From positions 6,503,001 to 6,567,000 of the forward strand of contig NZ_OBMJ01000001.1 of NCBI RefSeq assembly GCF_900199205.1: 64,000 bases of DNA, given 5' to 3'. The notes below the pieces were generated by a model. It was not told the origin of the DNA, ran no database searches, and saw nothing but the letters and a program-made list of their open reading frames with translations. Below, piece after piece: positions 8,308-16,787 of this stretch (positions within the stretch are counted from its first letter, which is position 1; every line of letters begins with the position of its first letter). Source of the stretch: Streptomyces sp. 1331.2. Its GTDB lineage: Bacteria > Actinomycetota > Actinomycetes > Streptomycetales > Streptomycetaceae. The translations under genes and the position numbers were made by a program.

Positions 8308-8320
8308 GTAGTCTCCGGGC

Positions 8321-8932
8321 ATGACCGACACGACCGATCCGACCGATCCGACGGACGAGCCGCGCGGCGCCCGGGAGATCCAGGACTCCCGGGTGCTCGC
8401 CGCCCTCACCCACCCGCTGCGCCGCCGGCTGCTCGACCTCCTCAAGGTGGACGGCCCCGCCACGGTCGGGAAGCTGGCCGAGCGCACCGAGCAGGCGGTG
8501 GGCAACGTCAGCCATCACCTGAAGGTGCTGGCCGAGAGCGGACTGATCGAGGAGGCGCCCGAGCTCGCCCGGACCAGGCGCGAGCGGTGGTGGCGCCGCG
8601 CGGACCGTGAACTCAGCTGGACCAGGGCCGACTTCGACGGCGACCCGGTCACCGAGGCGGTCGCCGACGCAGCCGGATCGATCCTGCTGGAGCGCCAGGT
8701 CGAGCTGGTCCGCGAATGGGCCGTGCGGCGCGCCGGGTACCGGCCCGACTGGCGGGACGGCTGCTCGGTGGCCACCCAGGCCTGGCTGCGGCTCACCCCG
8801 GAGGAGGCCCGGAGCCTGGCGGCGGACCTGCACGAGGTGATCCAGAAGTGGGCGAACCGGCCGGTGCCCGAGGACGGGTGCGAGCGCGAGACCGTCCTCG
8901 CCTTCGCCCACAGCGTCCCGGCCAAGCCGTGA
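8321..8932 (+). CDS. ArsR-type winged-helix regulator
   Basis: 203 residues. After a Thr/Asp/Pro-rich tail, residues from about 23 to 110 form an HTH_20/ArsR winged helix: ALTHPLRRRLLDLLKVDGPA, then VGKLAERTEQAVGNVSHHLKVLAESGLIEE as helix-turn-helix and wing, cited here by its ends. The C-terminal half, with several Trp residues, resembles the extended ArsR regulators that control MFS exporters. There is no Cys-x-Cys metal site, so an organic ligand is more likely than a metal. The MFS gene overlaps its stop codon, so the two form an operon and the regulator probably represses both genes through the palindrome upstream. Confidence 0.85.
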   Translation: MTDTTDPTDPTDEPRGAREIQDSRVLAALTHPLRRRLLDLLKVDGPATVGKLAERTEQAVGNVSHHLKVLAESGLIEEAPELARTRRERWWRRADRELSWTRADFDGDPVTEAVADAAGSILLERQVELVREWAVRRAGYRPDWRDGCSVATQAWLRLTPEEARSLAADLHEVIQKWANRPVPEDGCERETVLAFAHSVPAKP

Positions 8933-10221
8933 GCGCGGTCCTGGCCCCGGAGCGGGCGTCCGGGAGGGCCCGCTCGCGCTGGGGTCTGTTCGCCCGGCGC
9001 GACTTCCGGCTGCTCTGGGCGGGCGAGACCGTCAGCAAACTGGGCAGCAACATCACCTCCGTGGCCTTGCCGCTGGTCGCAGTGCTGGCACTGGACGCCG
9101 GACCGCTCGCGACGGGCGCGCTGACCGCCGCGGTCTGGCTGCCGTGGCTGGTGTTCGGCCTGCCGGCCGGAGTCTGGGTCGGCCGGGTGCCCCGACGGAC
9201 CGTGATGATCGCCTGCAACCTCGCCTCCGCCGTCCTGTTCGCGAGCGTGCCGGTGGCCGGCTGGTTCGGGGCGCTCACCCTGGCGCAGCTGCTGGTGGTC
9301 GCCGTGTCGACCGGGGTCTCCTCGGTGTTCTTCGACGCCGCCTTCGAGGCCTACCTGCCCGAGCTGGTGGCGCCCGAGGACCTGATCGAGGGCAACGCCA
9401 AGCTGCAGGGCAGCGCCTCGGCGGCCGCGGTGGCGGGGCGCGGACTGGCGGGCCTGACCGTCCAGCTGCTCGGCGCGACGACCGGGCTGCTCGCCGACGC
9501 CGCGAGCTTCCTGGTCGCGACCGTCACCCTGCTGAGGATCAGGGCCAGGCCCCGCCCCGCCCCGGCCGGAACCGCGGCCGAGGGGACGTTGCGCCAGGCC
9601 CGCGAGGGTCTCGTCTTCCTGCTGCGCGACCCCTACCTGCGCTCCTTCACGCTCTACGGTGCGGCCGCCAACTTCGCGCTCACCGGCTACCAGTCGATCA
9701 CCGCGCTGTTCCTGATCCGGGAGGCCGGAGTCGCCCCGGGCTGGGTCGGCGGGCTCGCCTCGGCCGGCGCGGTCGGCGGAGTGCTCGGCGCGCTGGCCGC
9801 CCGGCCGCTGTGCCGACGGCTCGGCACGGCCCGCGCGCTCCGGACCGTGCTGGTTGCGCTGTCGCCCTTCGGCATGCTGATGGCCCTGGCCGGACCGGGC
9901 CCCGGGATGCTGCTGTACCTGGTGGGGGCGCTGGTCGTGGTCGCGGCGGTGGTGTTCTGCAACGTCGTGCTCGACAGCTTCCGGCAGTCCTACCTCCCGC
10001 CGGCGCTGCTCAGCCGGGTCGCCGCCACGTCGATGTGCGCCAACCACGCCACCATCCCGCTCGGCGCCCTGGCCGGCGGCGCGCTGGGCGCGGTGATCGG
10101 CCTGCGCGCCACCATGTGGGTGATGACCGGACTGCTGGCGCTGTGCGCGGCGCTGCCGCTGCTGTCTCCGCTGCGCACGGTCCGGGAACTGCCGACCGGA
10201 GCCGCGGAGGCGGTGCGATGA
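8929..10221 (+). CDS. MFS exporter, translationally coupled to the ArsR-type regulator
   Basis: 430 residues with 12 predicted membrane segments. The N-terminal FARRDFRLLWAGETVSKLGS is the start motif of the MFS_3 (EntS-like) drug and siderophore exporters. The GTG overlaps the TGA of the preceding gene in a GTGA arrangement, which gives the start and indicates translational coupling. Pairing with an ArsR-family repressor suggests inducible efflux of a small organic molecule. The substrate is unknown. Confidence 0.85.
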   Translation: MSAVLAPERASGRARSRWGLFARRDFRLLWAGETVSKLGSNITSVALPLVAVLALDAGPLATGALTAAVWLPWLVFGLPAGVWVGRVPRRTVMIACNLASAVLFASVPVAGWFGALTLAQLLVVAVSTGVSSVFFDAAFEAYLPELVAPEDLIEGNAKLQGSASAAAVAGRGLAGLTVQLLGATTGLLADAASFLVATVTLLRIRARPRPAPAGTAAEGTLRQAREGLVFLLRDPYLRSFTLYGAAANFALTGYQSITALFLIREAGVAPGWVGGLASAGAVGGVLGALAARPLCRRLGTARALRTVLVALSPFGMLMALAGPGPGMLLYLVGALVVVAAVVFCNVVLDSFRQSYLPPALLSRVAATSMCANHATIPLGALAGGALGAVIGLRATMWVMTGLLALCAALPLLSPLRTVRELPTGAAEAVR

Positions 10222-10291
10222 TCGCCCGGATCGTAGGATGAATTCATCCGTACCTTCGGGTTCCCCCCGCTACCGCTCGGACAGATCGCTG

Positions 10292-11275
10292 ATGCCGCTT
10301 CCCAAGGCCGAACTCCACCTGCACATCGAAGGCACCCTGGAGCCCGAGCTCGCCTTCGAGCTCGCCGCCCGCAACGGGGTCCGGCTGCCGTTCGCCGACA
10401 CCGAGGAGCTGCGCACCGCGTACTCCTTCAGCGACCTGCAGTCCTTCCTGGACCTGTACTACGCGCTGATGGCCGTGCTGCGCACCGAGGAGGACTTCGC
10501 CGACCTCGCCGACGCCTACCTGGCGCGGGCCGCCGAGCAGGGCGTGCGGCACGCGGAGATCTTCTTCGACCCGCAGGCGCACACCGCCCGCGGGGTGCCG
10601 CTGGGCGTGGTGGTGGACGGCCTGACCCGGGCGCTGGAGCGCAGCGAGGAGCGGTACGGGATCAGCACCCAGCTGATCATGTGCTTCCTGCGGGACGAGT
10701 CCGCCGACTCCGCGCTGGAGACCTTCGAGGCCGCCCGGCCGTACTTCGACCGGATCGCGGGCATCGGCCTGGACTCGGCCGAGGTCGGCAACCCGCCGGC
10801 GAAGTTCCGCGAGGTGTACCGCCGGGCCGCGGAGGCCGGGCTGCGGCGCGTCGCCCACGCGGGGGAGGAGGGCCCGGCCTCGTACATCACCGAGGCGCTG
10901 GACGTCCTCGGCGTGGAGCGCATCGACCACGGGCTGCGCTGCCTGGAAGACGGCGAGCTGGTCGCCCGGCTGGTCCGCGAGCAGATCCCGCTGACCCTCT
11001 GCCCGCTCTCCAACGTCCGCCTGCGCTGCATCGACACGCTGGCCGACCACCCGCTGCGGGAGATGCTGGAGGCCGGCCTGCTGGTCACCGTCAACTCCGA
11101 CGACCCGGCGTACTTCGGCGGCTACGTCGAGGACAACTTCCGCGCCGTCCACGCCGCCCTCGGCCTCGACCAGGACACCCTGCGCCGACTGGCCGCCAAC
11201 TCCTTCCGCGCCTCGTTCATCAGCGACCGCCGCCGGGCCGAACTCCTCGCCGAGGTCGAGGAGTTCGTCTTCTAG
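10292..11275 (+). CDS. Adenosine/adenine deaminase (amidohydrolase family)
   Basis: 327 residues from the ATG of MPLPKAELHLHIEGT, where homologues begin. An ATG 18 codons earlier is possible, but neither has a clear ribosome binding site. The metal ligands HLH, the HAGEEGP catalytic segment, ERIDHG and NSDDPAYFGGYV are all present, so the enzyme should hydrolytically deaminate a purine. The segments FFDPQAHTARG and SDDPAYF resemble the bacterial adenine deaminase branch as much as classical adenosine deaminase, so the exact substrate is left open. It lies 70 bases after the MFS gene on the same strand and could be cotranscribed. A bidirectional terminator follows. Confidence 0.85.
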   Translation: MPLPKAELHLHIEGTLEPELAFELAARNGVRLPFADTEELRTAYSFSDLQSFLDLYYALMAVLRTEEDFADLADAYLARAAEQGVRHAEIFFDPQAHTARGVPLGVVVDGLTRALERSEERYGISTQLIMCFLRDESADSALETFEAARPYFDRIAGIGLDSAEVGNPPAKFREVYRRAAEAGLRRVAHAGEEGPASYITEALDVLGVERIDHGLRCLEDGELVARLVREQIPLTLCPLSNVRLRCIDTLADHPLREMLEAGLLVTVNSDDPAYFGGYVEDNFRAVHAALGLDQDTLRRLAANSFRASFISDRRRAELLAEVEEFVF

Positions 11276-11300
11276 TCGGCCCCGGTCCGGAAGCGCCTGC

Positions 11301-11342
11301 CGCAGCGGCCCGTCACCCGTCGAGGGGGGACGGGCCGCTGCG
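11301..11342. terminator. Bidirectional terminator between convergent genes
   Basis: A perfect 14-bp inverted repeat (CGCAGCGGCCCGTC with its complement) separated by 14 bases. The left arm overlaps the stop codon of the minus-strand reductase gene. Confidence 0.8.
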
Positions 11343-11897
11343 CACGTAGTGGTTCAGGGTGACGCCGTTGGTGAAGCGGTGGGTGTCCTGCAGGGTGAGC
11401 GGGGTGGGGCGGCCGGTGGGGCGGAAGAACAGGGTGCCGCGGCCGAGGACGACGGGGTGGACGTAGAGGCGGAACTCGTCGACCAGGTCCTGGGCGAGGA
11501 AGGACTCGACGAGGTTCGCGCCGCTGAGGGAGAGGTCGCCGCCGGGGCCGGCGGTGAGGGCGGCGATCGACTCGGGGGTGACCTCGCGGACGATCGTGGT
11601 GTTCCAGTCGGCGTGGTCGAGGGTGCGGGAGAAGACCGTCTTCGGCATGGCGCGCCAGATGCCGGCGAACTCGCGCATCGGGCCGTCGGCGGCCGGATCC
11701 TGGTCGGCGGTGGGCCAGACGGAGGCCATCAGCTCGTGCGTCACCCGGCCGGAGACGAAACCACCCATCCGGGCGAGCTCCCGGTTGAAGTGGGTGTGGA
11801 CCTCGTCGTCGACCAGGTTCCAGCTGAGGTCGTGGTCCGGGCCCTCGAAGTAGCCGTCGACCGAGAGCGAGACGAAGAGGACGATCCTGCGGCGCAT
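11313..11897 (-). CDS. Dihydrofolate-reductase-family (RibD C-terminal-like) protein
   Basis: 194 residues of the RibD C-terminal/dihydrofolate reductase fold. It starts RRIVLFVSLSVDGYFEGP, continues with a glycine-rich FVSGRVTHELM nucleotide-binding segment and ends with the ...HPVVLGRGTLFF motif. These small YwjB-like proteins are presumed NADPH-dependent reductases without known substrates. ATG and an upstream GGGAGG support the start. It is the last gene on its strand before a convergent deaminase. Confidence 0.8.
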   Translation of the reverse strand: MRRRIVLFVSLSVDGYFEGPDHDLSWNLVDDEVHTHFNRELARMGGFVSGRVTHELMASVWPTADQDPAADGPMREFAGIWRAMPKTVFSRTLDHADWNTTIVREVTPESIAALTAGPGGDLSLSGANLVESFLAQDLVDEFRLYVHPVVLGRGTLFFRPTGRPTPLTLQDTHRFTNGVTLNHYVRSGPSPLDG

Positions 11898-11918
11898 GGC
11901 ACCCCACCGGGAGGAATG

Positions 11919-11958
11919 GTCCGCCGCCCTCCCCGCGTGGCGCGGGAGGGCGGCGGAC
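11919..11958 (-). terminator. Terminator of the dsbA-VKOR operon
   Basis: A perfect 15-bp stem (GTCCGCCGCCCTCCC with its complement) and a ten-base loop lie six bases beyond the VKOR stop codon. Confidence 0.85.
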
Positions 11959-11964
11959 GGGGGA

Positions 11965-12615
11965 TCAGATCAGGGTGCTCCAGTAGTACCAGAACCGGTT
12001 GAGGACCAGCAGCGCGACGACCGCGTACCCCAGCGCCGGGACGACCCAGTGGTAGCGGGCCGCCTCCCGGACGACCACCCGCAGGCGCGGGCCCACCGGG
12101 ATCACGCCCGAGCGCAGGTTGTGCAGCGTGGTGTACCAGAACAGCGGGATCACCGCGGCCCACACCACCATGCAGTACGGGCAGAGCGCGCCGATCCGGT
12201 AGAGCGCCTGGTACATCAGCCAGCTCACGAAGCCGATCCCGAAGACCGTCCCGGCCTGCAAGCCGAGCCAGAACCAGCGCCGGTACCTCGCACCCGCGAG
12301 CAGCCCGGCGCCGACCGCGACGGCCACCCCGAAGGCGACCAGCCCGATCAGCGAGTTGGGGAAGCCGAAGGCCTCGGCCTGCGCGCTGCGCATGATCGAA
12401 CCGCAGCTGATGATCGGATTGATGTTGCAGCTGGGGACGTACGACGGGTCCTTCAGCAGCCGGATCTTGTCCAGGGTGAGGACCGCCGAGGCGAACAGGC
12501 CGACCGCACCGCCGACCAGCAGCAGCCAGGCGAACGGGCGGCTCGCGCCGTACGTCGTCCGCTCGGCGGGGTCGGTGGCTTCGGGGGTGGCGGCCTCGGG
12601 AGCAGCGGGCGTCAC
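11965..12615 (-). CDS. Vitamin K epoxide reductase family protein (DsbB-like)
   Basis: 216 residues with five predicted membrane segments. The four expected cysteines are visible: C63 and C71 in the first extracytoplasmic loop (SCNINPIISCGS) and the C145-x-x-C148 redox centre (CPYC). The conserved Ser/Asn before FGFPNSLIGL is also present. In actinobacteria VKOR reoxidises the DsbA-like thiol oxidase with menaquinone. The GTG overlaps the TGA of the upstream dsbA-like gene, so the two are translationally coupled and are almost certainly redox partners. Confidence 0.9.
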   Translation of the reverse strand: MTPAAPEAATPEATDPAERTTYGASRPFAWLLLVGGAVGLFASAVLTLDKIRLLKDPSYVPSCNINPIISCGSIMRSAQAEAFGFPNSLIGLVAFGVAVAVGAGLLAGARYRRWFWLGLQAGTVFGIGFVSWLMYQALYRIGALCPYCMVVWAAVIPLFWYTTLHNLRSGVIPVGPRLRVVVREAARYHWVVPALGYAVVALLVLNRFWYYWSTLI

Positions 12616-13406
12616 CCGGTCACCTGCTTGACCAGCGCGGTGAACTGCTCGGGCGAGACGGCCTTGCCGTTGGTCAGGACGTCCAGCTTCTTGCCGTCCA
12701 GCTTGACGGTCGGAGTGCCGGTCACGTCGCTCTTGTCGAACTCCTCGTTGACCTTGGCGGCCCACGGCGCGTAGGTGCCGTCCTGGACGGCCTTGACGAA
12801 GGAGTCGGTCTTCAGCCCGGGCACCTGGCCGGCCAGTTCCAGGAGGCGGTTGACGTCGCCGAAGGCGTCGCTGCGCTCGTCGGGCTGGTTGGCGTAGAGC
12901 ACGTCGTGGAACTGCTTGAACTTGTCCACGCCCTCGTTCAATGCGGCGCCGGCGGCGGCCAGCGCGGTGCGCGAGCCCTTGCCGCCGAGGTTCTTGTCGA
13001 GGAACGTCGCCAGGTGGTACTCGATCTTGTACGTGCCGGCGTCCGCGAGCTGCTGGACGGTCGGGCCGGTGGTGGTCTCCAGCTGCTCGCAGAACGGGCA
13101 GCGGAAGTCCTCGTAGACCTCCAGGGTGTGCGGCGCGTCCGCCTTGCCGTAGGTGATCACGGTGCCGTTCGAGCCGGTCGCGTTGGCGGGGACGACCAGC
13201 GGGCCGTTCGCGGCGGCGTCCGAACCGGAGCCGGAGGAGCCGCCGACGGCGAAGGCCACGCCCGCCGCGAGCGCGAGCACGGCGGCCGAGGCTGCGCCGA
13301 CCACGACCCGGCGGCGGATCCGGTCGGAACGCTCGGCCCGGACCCGGGCGGAGCGCATGCGCTCGGTGGCGGACGTCTTCTTGTCGGTCTTACGGGTGTT
13401 GCTCAT
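12612..13406 (-). CDS. Membrane-anchored DsbA-like thiol oxidoreductase
   Basis: 264 residues. A charged cytoplasmic N-terminus of 33 residues is followed by one membrane anchor (about residues 34-55), a Ser/Gly linker and a DsbA/Thioredoxin_4 domain with the active site C103-PF-C106 and a cis-Pro loop VTGTPT. It should introduce disulfides into exported proteins outside the membrane and be recycled by the VKOR protein encoded directly downstream. Confidence 0.9.
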   Translation of the reverse strand: MSNTRKTDKKTSATERMRSARVRAERSDRIRRRVVVGAASAAVLALAAGVAFAVGGSSGSGSDAAANGPLVVPANATGSNGTVITYGKADAPHTLEVYEDFRCPFCEQLETTTGPTVQQLADAGTYKIEYHLATFLDKNLGGKGSRTALAAAGAALNEGVDKFKQFHDVLYANQPDERSDAFGDVNRLLELAGQVPGLKTDSFVKAVQDGTYAPWAAKVNEEFDKSDVTGTPTVKLDGKKLDVLTNGKAVSPEQFTALVKQVTG

Positions 13407-13499
13407 GGGGTGTCGTCCTGTGCTCTCTGACGTACGGGGGCGGGCGCGACGGAACGGCGTCTGCGCCGGGGAGAGAGGGCGGCCGAGCGGAGGGACTGC

Positions 13500-14177
13500 T
13501 CAGGCGGCCAGGGCGAACAGCGGCGGACCGCGCCGGACGGCCGGACGGACGAGGACGTCCTCGGCGGGGACCAGCGCGCGGCTGGCCCCGGGGAACGGCA
13601 CCCGGGCCACCGGACGGGCCGGGACGGGCGCGGCGAGCAGCAGCAGCCAGCGGGCCGCCGCCGGGAGGTGCCGGTGCAGGAACTCGCCCAGCATCCGGAC
13701 GGTCCGGGCGAGGCCGGCCAGCGCGGCGTCCGCGCGGCGCAGCCAGTACGCCCCGGCCAGGGCGATCACCGAGTGCAGCAGCAGGAGCAGCAGCACGCCG
13801 GTCTGCTGGGAGACCCCGTGGCCGAGCAGGAAACCGCCCAGCGAACCGCCGCCGCAGAGCAGCGGCTGGAGGCCGTGCCCGGCACCGGGCGGCAGGGACG
13901 GGCAGCTGCGCTGGGCGAGGTCGAAGAGTGCGCTGACCCCCAGCTCCAGCGGCAGGAACACCGCGGCGACCGCCGGGTAGCCGCGCTCACGACCGGCCAG
14001 CGCGAAGGCGACGGTGAACACGGCGGTCGAGGCCACCACCATCGGGCCGAGCGGCAGCGCCCGGCCGGTGACCAGTACCTGGCCGAGCCCGGCGAGCAGC
14101 ACGACCAGCGCGGCGAAGACCGCCGCGCGGAGCGTCCTGGTGACCGGGCCGATGTCCATGGCATTCGAGTCTGCCAC
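13500..14177 (-). CDS. Multispanning membrane protein of unknown function
   Basis: 225 residues with about five hydrophobic segments. Two Cys (RSCPSLPPG and QPLLCGGG) lie in what should be an external loop. The C-terminus is Pro/Arg-rich. The start is uncertain: GTG gives MADSNAMDIG, and an ATG six codons later is possible; neither has a strong ribosome binding site. It lies about 90 bases upstream of the dsbA-like gene on the same strand and might belong to the same transcript, in which case its two cysteines would be of interest. No family is recognised. Confidence 0.65.
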   Translation of the reverse strand: MADSNAMDIGPVTRTLRAAVFAALVVLLAGLGQVLVTGRALPLGPMVVASTAVFTVAFALAGRERGYPAVAAVFLPLELGVSALFDLAQRSCPSLPPGAGHGLQPLLCGGGSLGGFLLGHGVSQQTGVLLLLLLHSVIALAGAYWLRRADAALAGLARTVRMLGEFLHRHLPAAARWLLLLAAPVPARPVARVPFPGASRALVPAEDVLVRPAVRRGPPLFALAA

Positions 14178-14257
14178 AGGTCGACCGTGGAACGGTCGGC
14201 TCGGCGGAACGCTGTGAAGCGCCTCACCACCCGCTCTGAACTGGGCTTATGTGGTCC

Positions 14258-14719
14258 TTACGGCTCCTGGGGAGGGCCGTCGGCGGCGCCCACCCGGGCC
14301 TCCACCAGCTCCCGGAAGTGCCGCAGGTCCGCGCGGACCGTCCGCTCGATCGCCCCGGCCTGGGCGAAGCCGCGCGGACCGCCGAACGCCCGGTGCACGG
14401 CCTCCGGGTCGTACTCCACCCGGATCTGCAGCCGGGTGTGCCGGGGGTCGAGCGGCAGCAGGGCGAAGGCGCCGCTGAGCCGCAGGGAGTCCAGCGTCCG
14501 CCAGGCCATCACCCGGCCCCGGCCGCGGTCGGTGATCTCGGTGTCGACCGAGCGCTCGGCGTCGCCGACCGCCACCCCGAGGTGCGCGAGGTTGCGCCCG
14601 TGCGGGTGGGCGCTGCGCACGCCGTCGACGAACCGCGGGTACTCGTGCACCCGGTGCAGCTGCTCCCAGGCGGCCAGGACGGGGGCGGCGATGTCGATCT
14701 GTTCCTCAAGGGTGCTCAT
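14258..14719 (-). CDS. SRPBCC-fold (polyketide cyclase/START-like) protein
   Basis: 153 residues. The start SEQ-type pattern MSTLEEQIDIAAPVLAAWEQL, then a YPRFVDGV segment and a long C-terminal helix with RHFRELVEARV match the coenzyme-Q-binding/SRPBCC family of small hydrophobic-ligand-binding proteins; strings are given only by their characteristic parts. Single-domain members in Streptomyces are often unrelated to polyketide clusters, and none is seen here. A GGAGG lies 12 bases before the ATG. Confidence 0.75.
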   Translation of the reverse strand: MSTLEEQIDIAAPVLAAWEQLHRVHEYPRFVDGVRSAHPHGRNLAHLGVAVGDAERSVDTEITDRGRGRVMAWRTLDSLRLSGAFALLPLDPRHTRLQIRVEYDPEAVHRAFGGPRGFAQAGAIERTVRADLRHFRELVEARVGAADGPPQEP

Positions 14720-14886
14720 GGCGGCGGGGCACCTCCCTCCGTTCCAGCCTGCGCTTCCGTGGCAGGCGGGGCCAAAGGGAGCGCCTGAGGCGCACGTGGG
14801 GTGCCCGGGACCAATGGGGGGCGGCCCGGGATCAGTGGAGAGCGCGCGGGCGGGCGGCGCGCGGCGGGGTGCGGGAGACTGGGCGC

Positions 14887-15756
14887 ATGCCGGAGCTGCC
14901 CGAGGTCGAGGCGTTGAGCGCCTTCCTGTCCGAGCGGCTGACCGGGCGCGTGATCGCCCGGGTGCAGCCGGTGGCGATCAGCGCGCTGAAGACCTACGAC
15001 CCACCCGTGACGGCCCTGGAGGGGCGCACGGTCGGCCCGGTGACCCGGCGCGGCAAGTTCCTGGACATCGAGGCCGGCGGGCTGCACCTGGTGGTCCACC
15101 TGGCCCGGGCCGGCTGGCTGCGCTGGAAGGACACCCTGCCCGCCGAGCCCCCGCACCCCGGCCCGAAGAACCCGCTGGCGCTGCGGCTGCGCCTGGAGGG
15201 CGAGGCCGGGGACGGCTTCGACCTCACCGAGGCCGGGACGAAGAAGGGCCTCGCGGTCTACGTGGTGAAGGACCCGGCCGAGGTGCCGGGCGTGGCCAGG
15301 CTCGGCCCCGACCCGCTGGACCCGGACTTCACCCAGGAGGCCTTCGCCGCCCTGCTGCACGGCGACCGGCGCCGGATCAAGGGCGTGCTGCGGGACCAGA
15401 GCGTGCTGGCGGGGGTGGGCAACGCCTACTCGGACGAGGTGCTGCACGCGGCCCGGATGTCGCCGTACAAGATCGCGGCCAGTCTCACCGAGGAGGAGAC
15501 GGCGCGGCTGTACGAGGCGCTGGGCAGCACGCTGCGCGACGCGGTGGAGCGATCGCGCGGGCTGGCGGCGGGGGAGCTGAAGGCGGAGAAGAAGCTCGGG
15601 CTGCGGGTGCACGGCCGGACCGGGCAGCCCTGCCCGGTGTGCGGGGACACCGTGCGGGAGGTGTCCTTCGCGGACTCCTCGCTGCAGTACTGCCCGACCT
15701 GCCAGACCGGGGGCAAGCCGCTGGCGGACCGGCGGCTGTCGCGGCTGCTGAAGTGA
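14887..15756 (+). CDS. Fpg/Nei-family DNA glycosylase
   Basis: 289 residues. The N-terminus MPELPEVEALS fixes the start, since the Pro after the initiator Met is the catalytic nucleophile and Glu3 the partner acid. The H2TH domain contains GVLRDQSVLAGVGNAYSDEVL, and the C-terminal zinc finger has two CPxC pairs (CPVC and CPTC). These enzymes excise oxidised bases and nick the abasic site in base excision repair. The sequence diverges from classical MutM in the region after RRGKFLDI, so it may be one of the additional Fpg/Nei paralogues of actinobacteria. It is a single gene with its own terminator. Confidence 0.9.
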   Translation: MPELPEVEALSAFLSERLTGRVIARVQPVAISALKTYDPPVTALEGRTVGPVTRRGKFLDIEAGGLHLVVHLARAGWLRWKDTLPAEPPHPGPKNPLALRLRLEGEAGDGFDLTEAGTKKGLAVYVVKDPAEVPGVARLGPDPLDPDFTQEAFAALLHGDRRRIKGVLRDQSVLAGVGNAYSDEVLHAARMSPYKIAASLTEEETARLYEALGSTLRDAVERSRGLAAGELKAEKKLGLRVHGRTGQPCPVCGDTVREVSFADSSLQYCPTCQTGGKPLADRRLSRLLK

Positions 15757-15781
15757 GGCGGGGCCCGGACGGCCCCGCCTC
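15755..15781. terminator. Terminator after the DNA glycosylase gene
   Basis: GAGGCGGGGCC-CGGAC-GGCCCCGCCTC, a perfect 11-bp stem beginning within the stop codon. It can serve the convergent methyltransferase gene too. Confidence 0.8.
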
Positions 15782-15798
15782 GGCCGGTGGTGGTCCGG

Positions 15799-16656
15799 TC
15801 AGCGCTTGATGGCGACGCCGCCCCAGTAGTAGGCGGCCTTCGGGTCCGCCGGGGGCTCGCCGTCCGGGCGCCAGGCCAGGACCGGGGCGACGCCCGGCTC
15901 GACCAGCTCCCAGCCGTCGAAGAAGCGGAGCACGTCGTCGTAGCCGCGCGGCACCAGGGTCATCCCGCCGGCCCGGGCGGCCTCGGCGACCTTGCCGACG
16001 GCCTCCGGGTCGAAGTCCGGGGTGGGGGTGGTCAGCGCGAGGCAGCTGCCCGCGGGCAGGGCGTCGCGCAGCGCGGCGACCCGGCCCCACGGGTCGTCCT
16101 CGTCGGCGATCAGCATCAGCACGGCGATCATCAGCAGGCCGACCGGCTGGGTCAGGTCGAGGGTGGAGGTGAGCGCCGGGTCGGCGAACAGCTCCTCGGG
16201 ATTGCGCAGGTCGGCGTGGATGTAGGTGGTGCGGCTGGCCGGGCTGGAGACCATCAGTGCCCGTGCGTGGGCCAGCACGATCGGGTCGTTGTCGACGTAG
16301 ACGACCCGGGTGCCGGGGCTGACGGCCTCGGCGATCTCGTGGGTGTTGGGCGAGGTGGGGATGCCGGTGCCGAGGTCGAGGAACTGGCGGATGCCGTGCT
16401 CCCGGGCCAGGTGGCGGACGGCCCGGCCCTGGAAGGCGCGGTTGGCCTTGGCCATCTCCTTGACGCTCGGCACGGCCTGTTCGATGGCCTGCCCCATGGC
16501 GCGGTCCGGCGGGAAGTTGGTCTTGCCGCCCAGCCAGTAGTCGTACACGCGCGCGGAGTGCGGGGTGGTGGTGTCGACGCCGAAACGTTCCCACTGGCTC
16601 GGCTCGGCGGTGTCGTCCTGCGGGGCCTGCTGGGGGAAGTCCTGACTTGTCGTCAT
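15799..16656 (-). CDS. SAM-dependent methyltransferase of the Methyltransf_19 (DUF574) family
   Basis: 285 residues. The opening FGVDTTTPHSARVYDYWLGG, the FLDLGTGIPTSPNTHEIA SAM-binding loop and the VVYVDNDPIVLAHARAL strand are the signature of the DUF574 family, which is greatly expanded in Streptomyces and of unknown substrate. The ATG is chosen for the MTTSQ start with AGAGGA upstream; an alternative 50 codons earlier has no support. It is divergent from the deacetylase gene across 131 bases. Confidence 0.88.
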   Translation of the reverse strand: MTTSQDFPQQAPQDDTAEPSQWERFGVDTTTPHSARVYDYWLGGKTNFPPDRAMGQAIEQAVPSVKEMAKANRAFQGRAVRHLAREHGIRQFLDLGTGIPTSPNTHEIAEAVSPGTRVVYVDNDPIVLAHARALMVSSPASRTTYIHADLRNPEELFADPALTSTLDLTQPVGLLMIAVLMLIADEDDPWGRVAALRDALPAGSCLALTTPTPDFDPEAVGKVAEAARAGGMTLVPRGYDDVLRFFDGWELVEPGVAPVLAWRPDGEPPADPKAAYYWGGVAIKR

Positions 16657-16787
16657 GGCCACGTCCTCTGATGGCAGATCATCACACTGGGAAAGGCACA
16701 GCGTAGCGGTCCTGACGGCCCGGGCCCGCTTGGGCCGTCGGAGTGGTGATCGGGGCCGTCGGGAGCACCGGCGGGGAGCGGCGGTGA

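Noticed and set aside
10238..10291. Earlier ATG for the deaminase
   Set aside because: It adds 18 low-complexity residues before the conserved LPKAELHLH start and has no ribosome binding site. It cannot be excluded.
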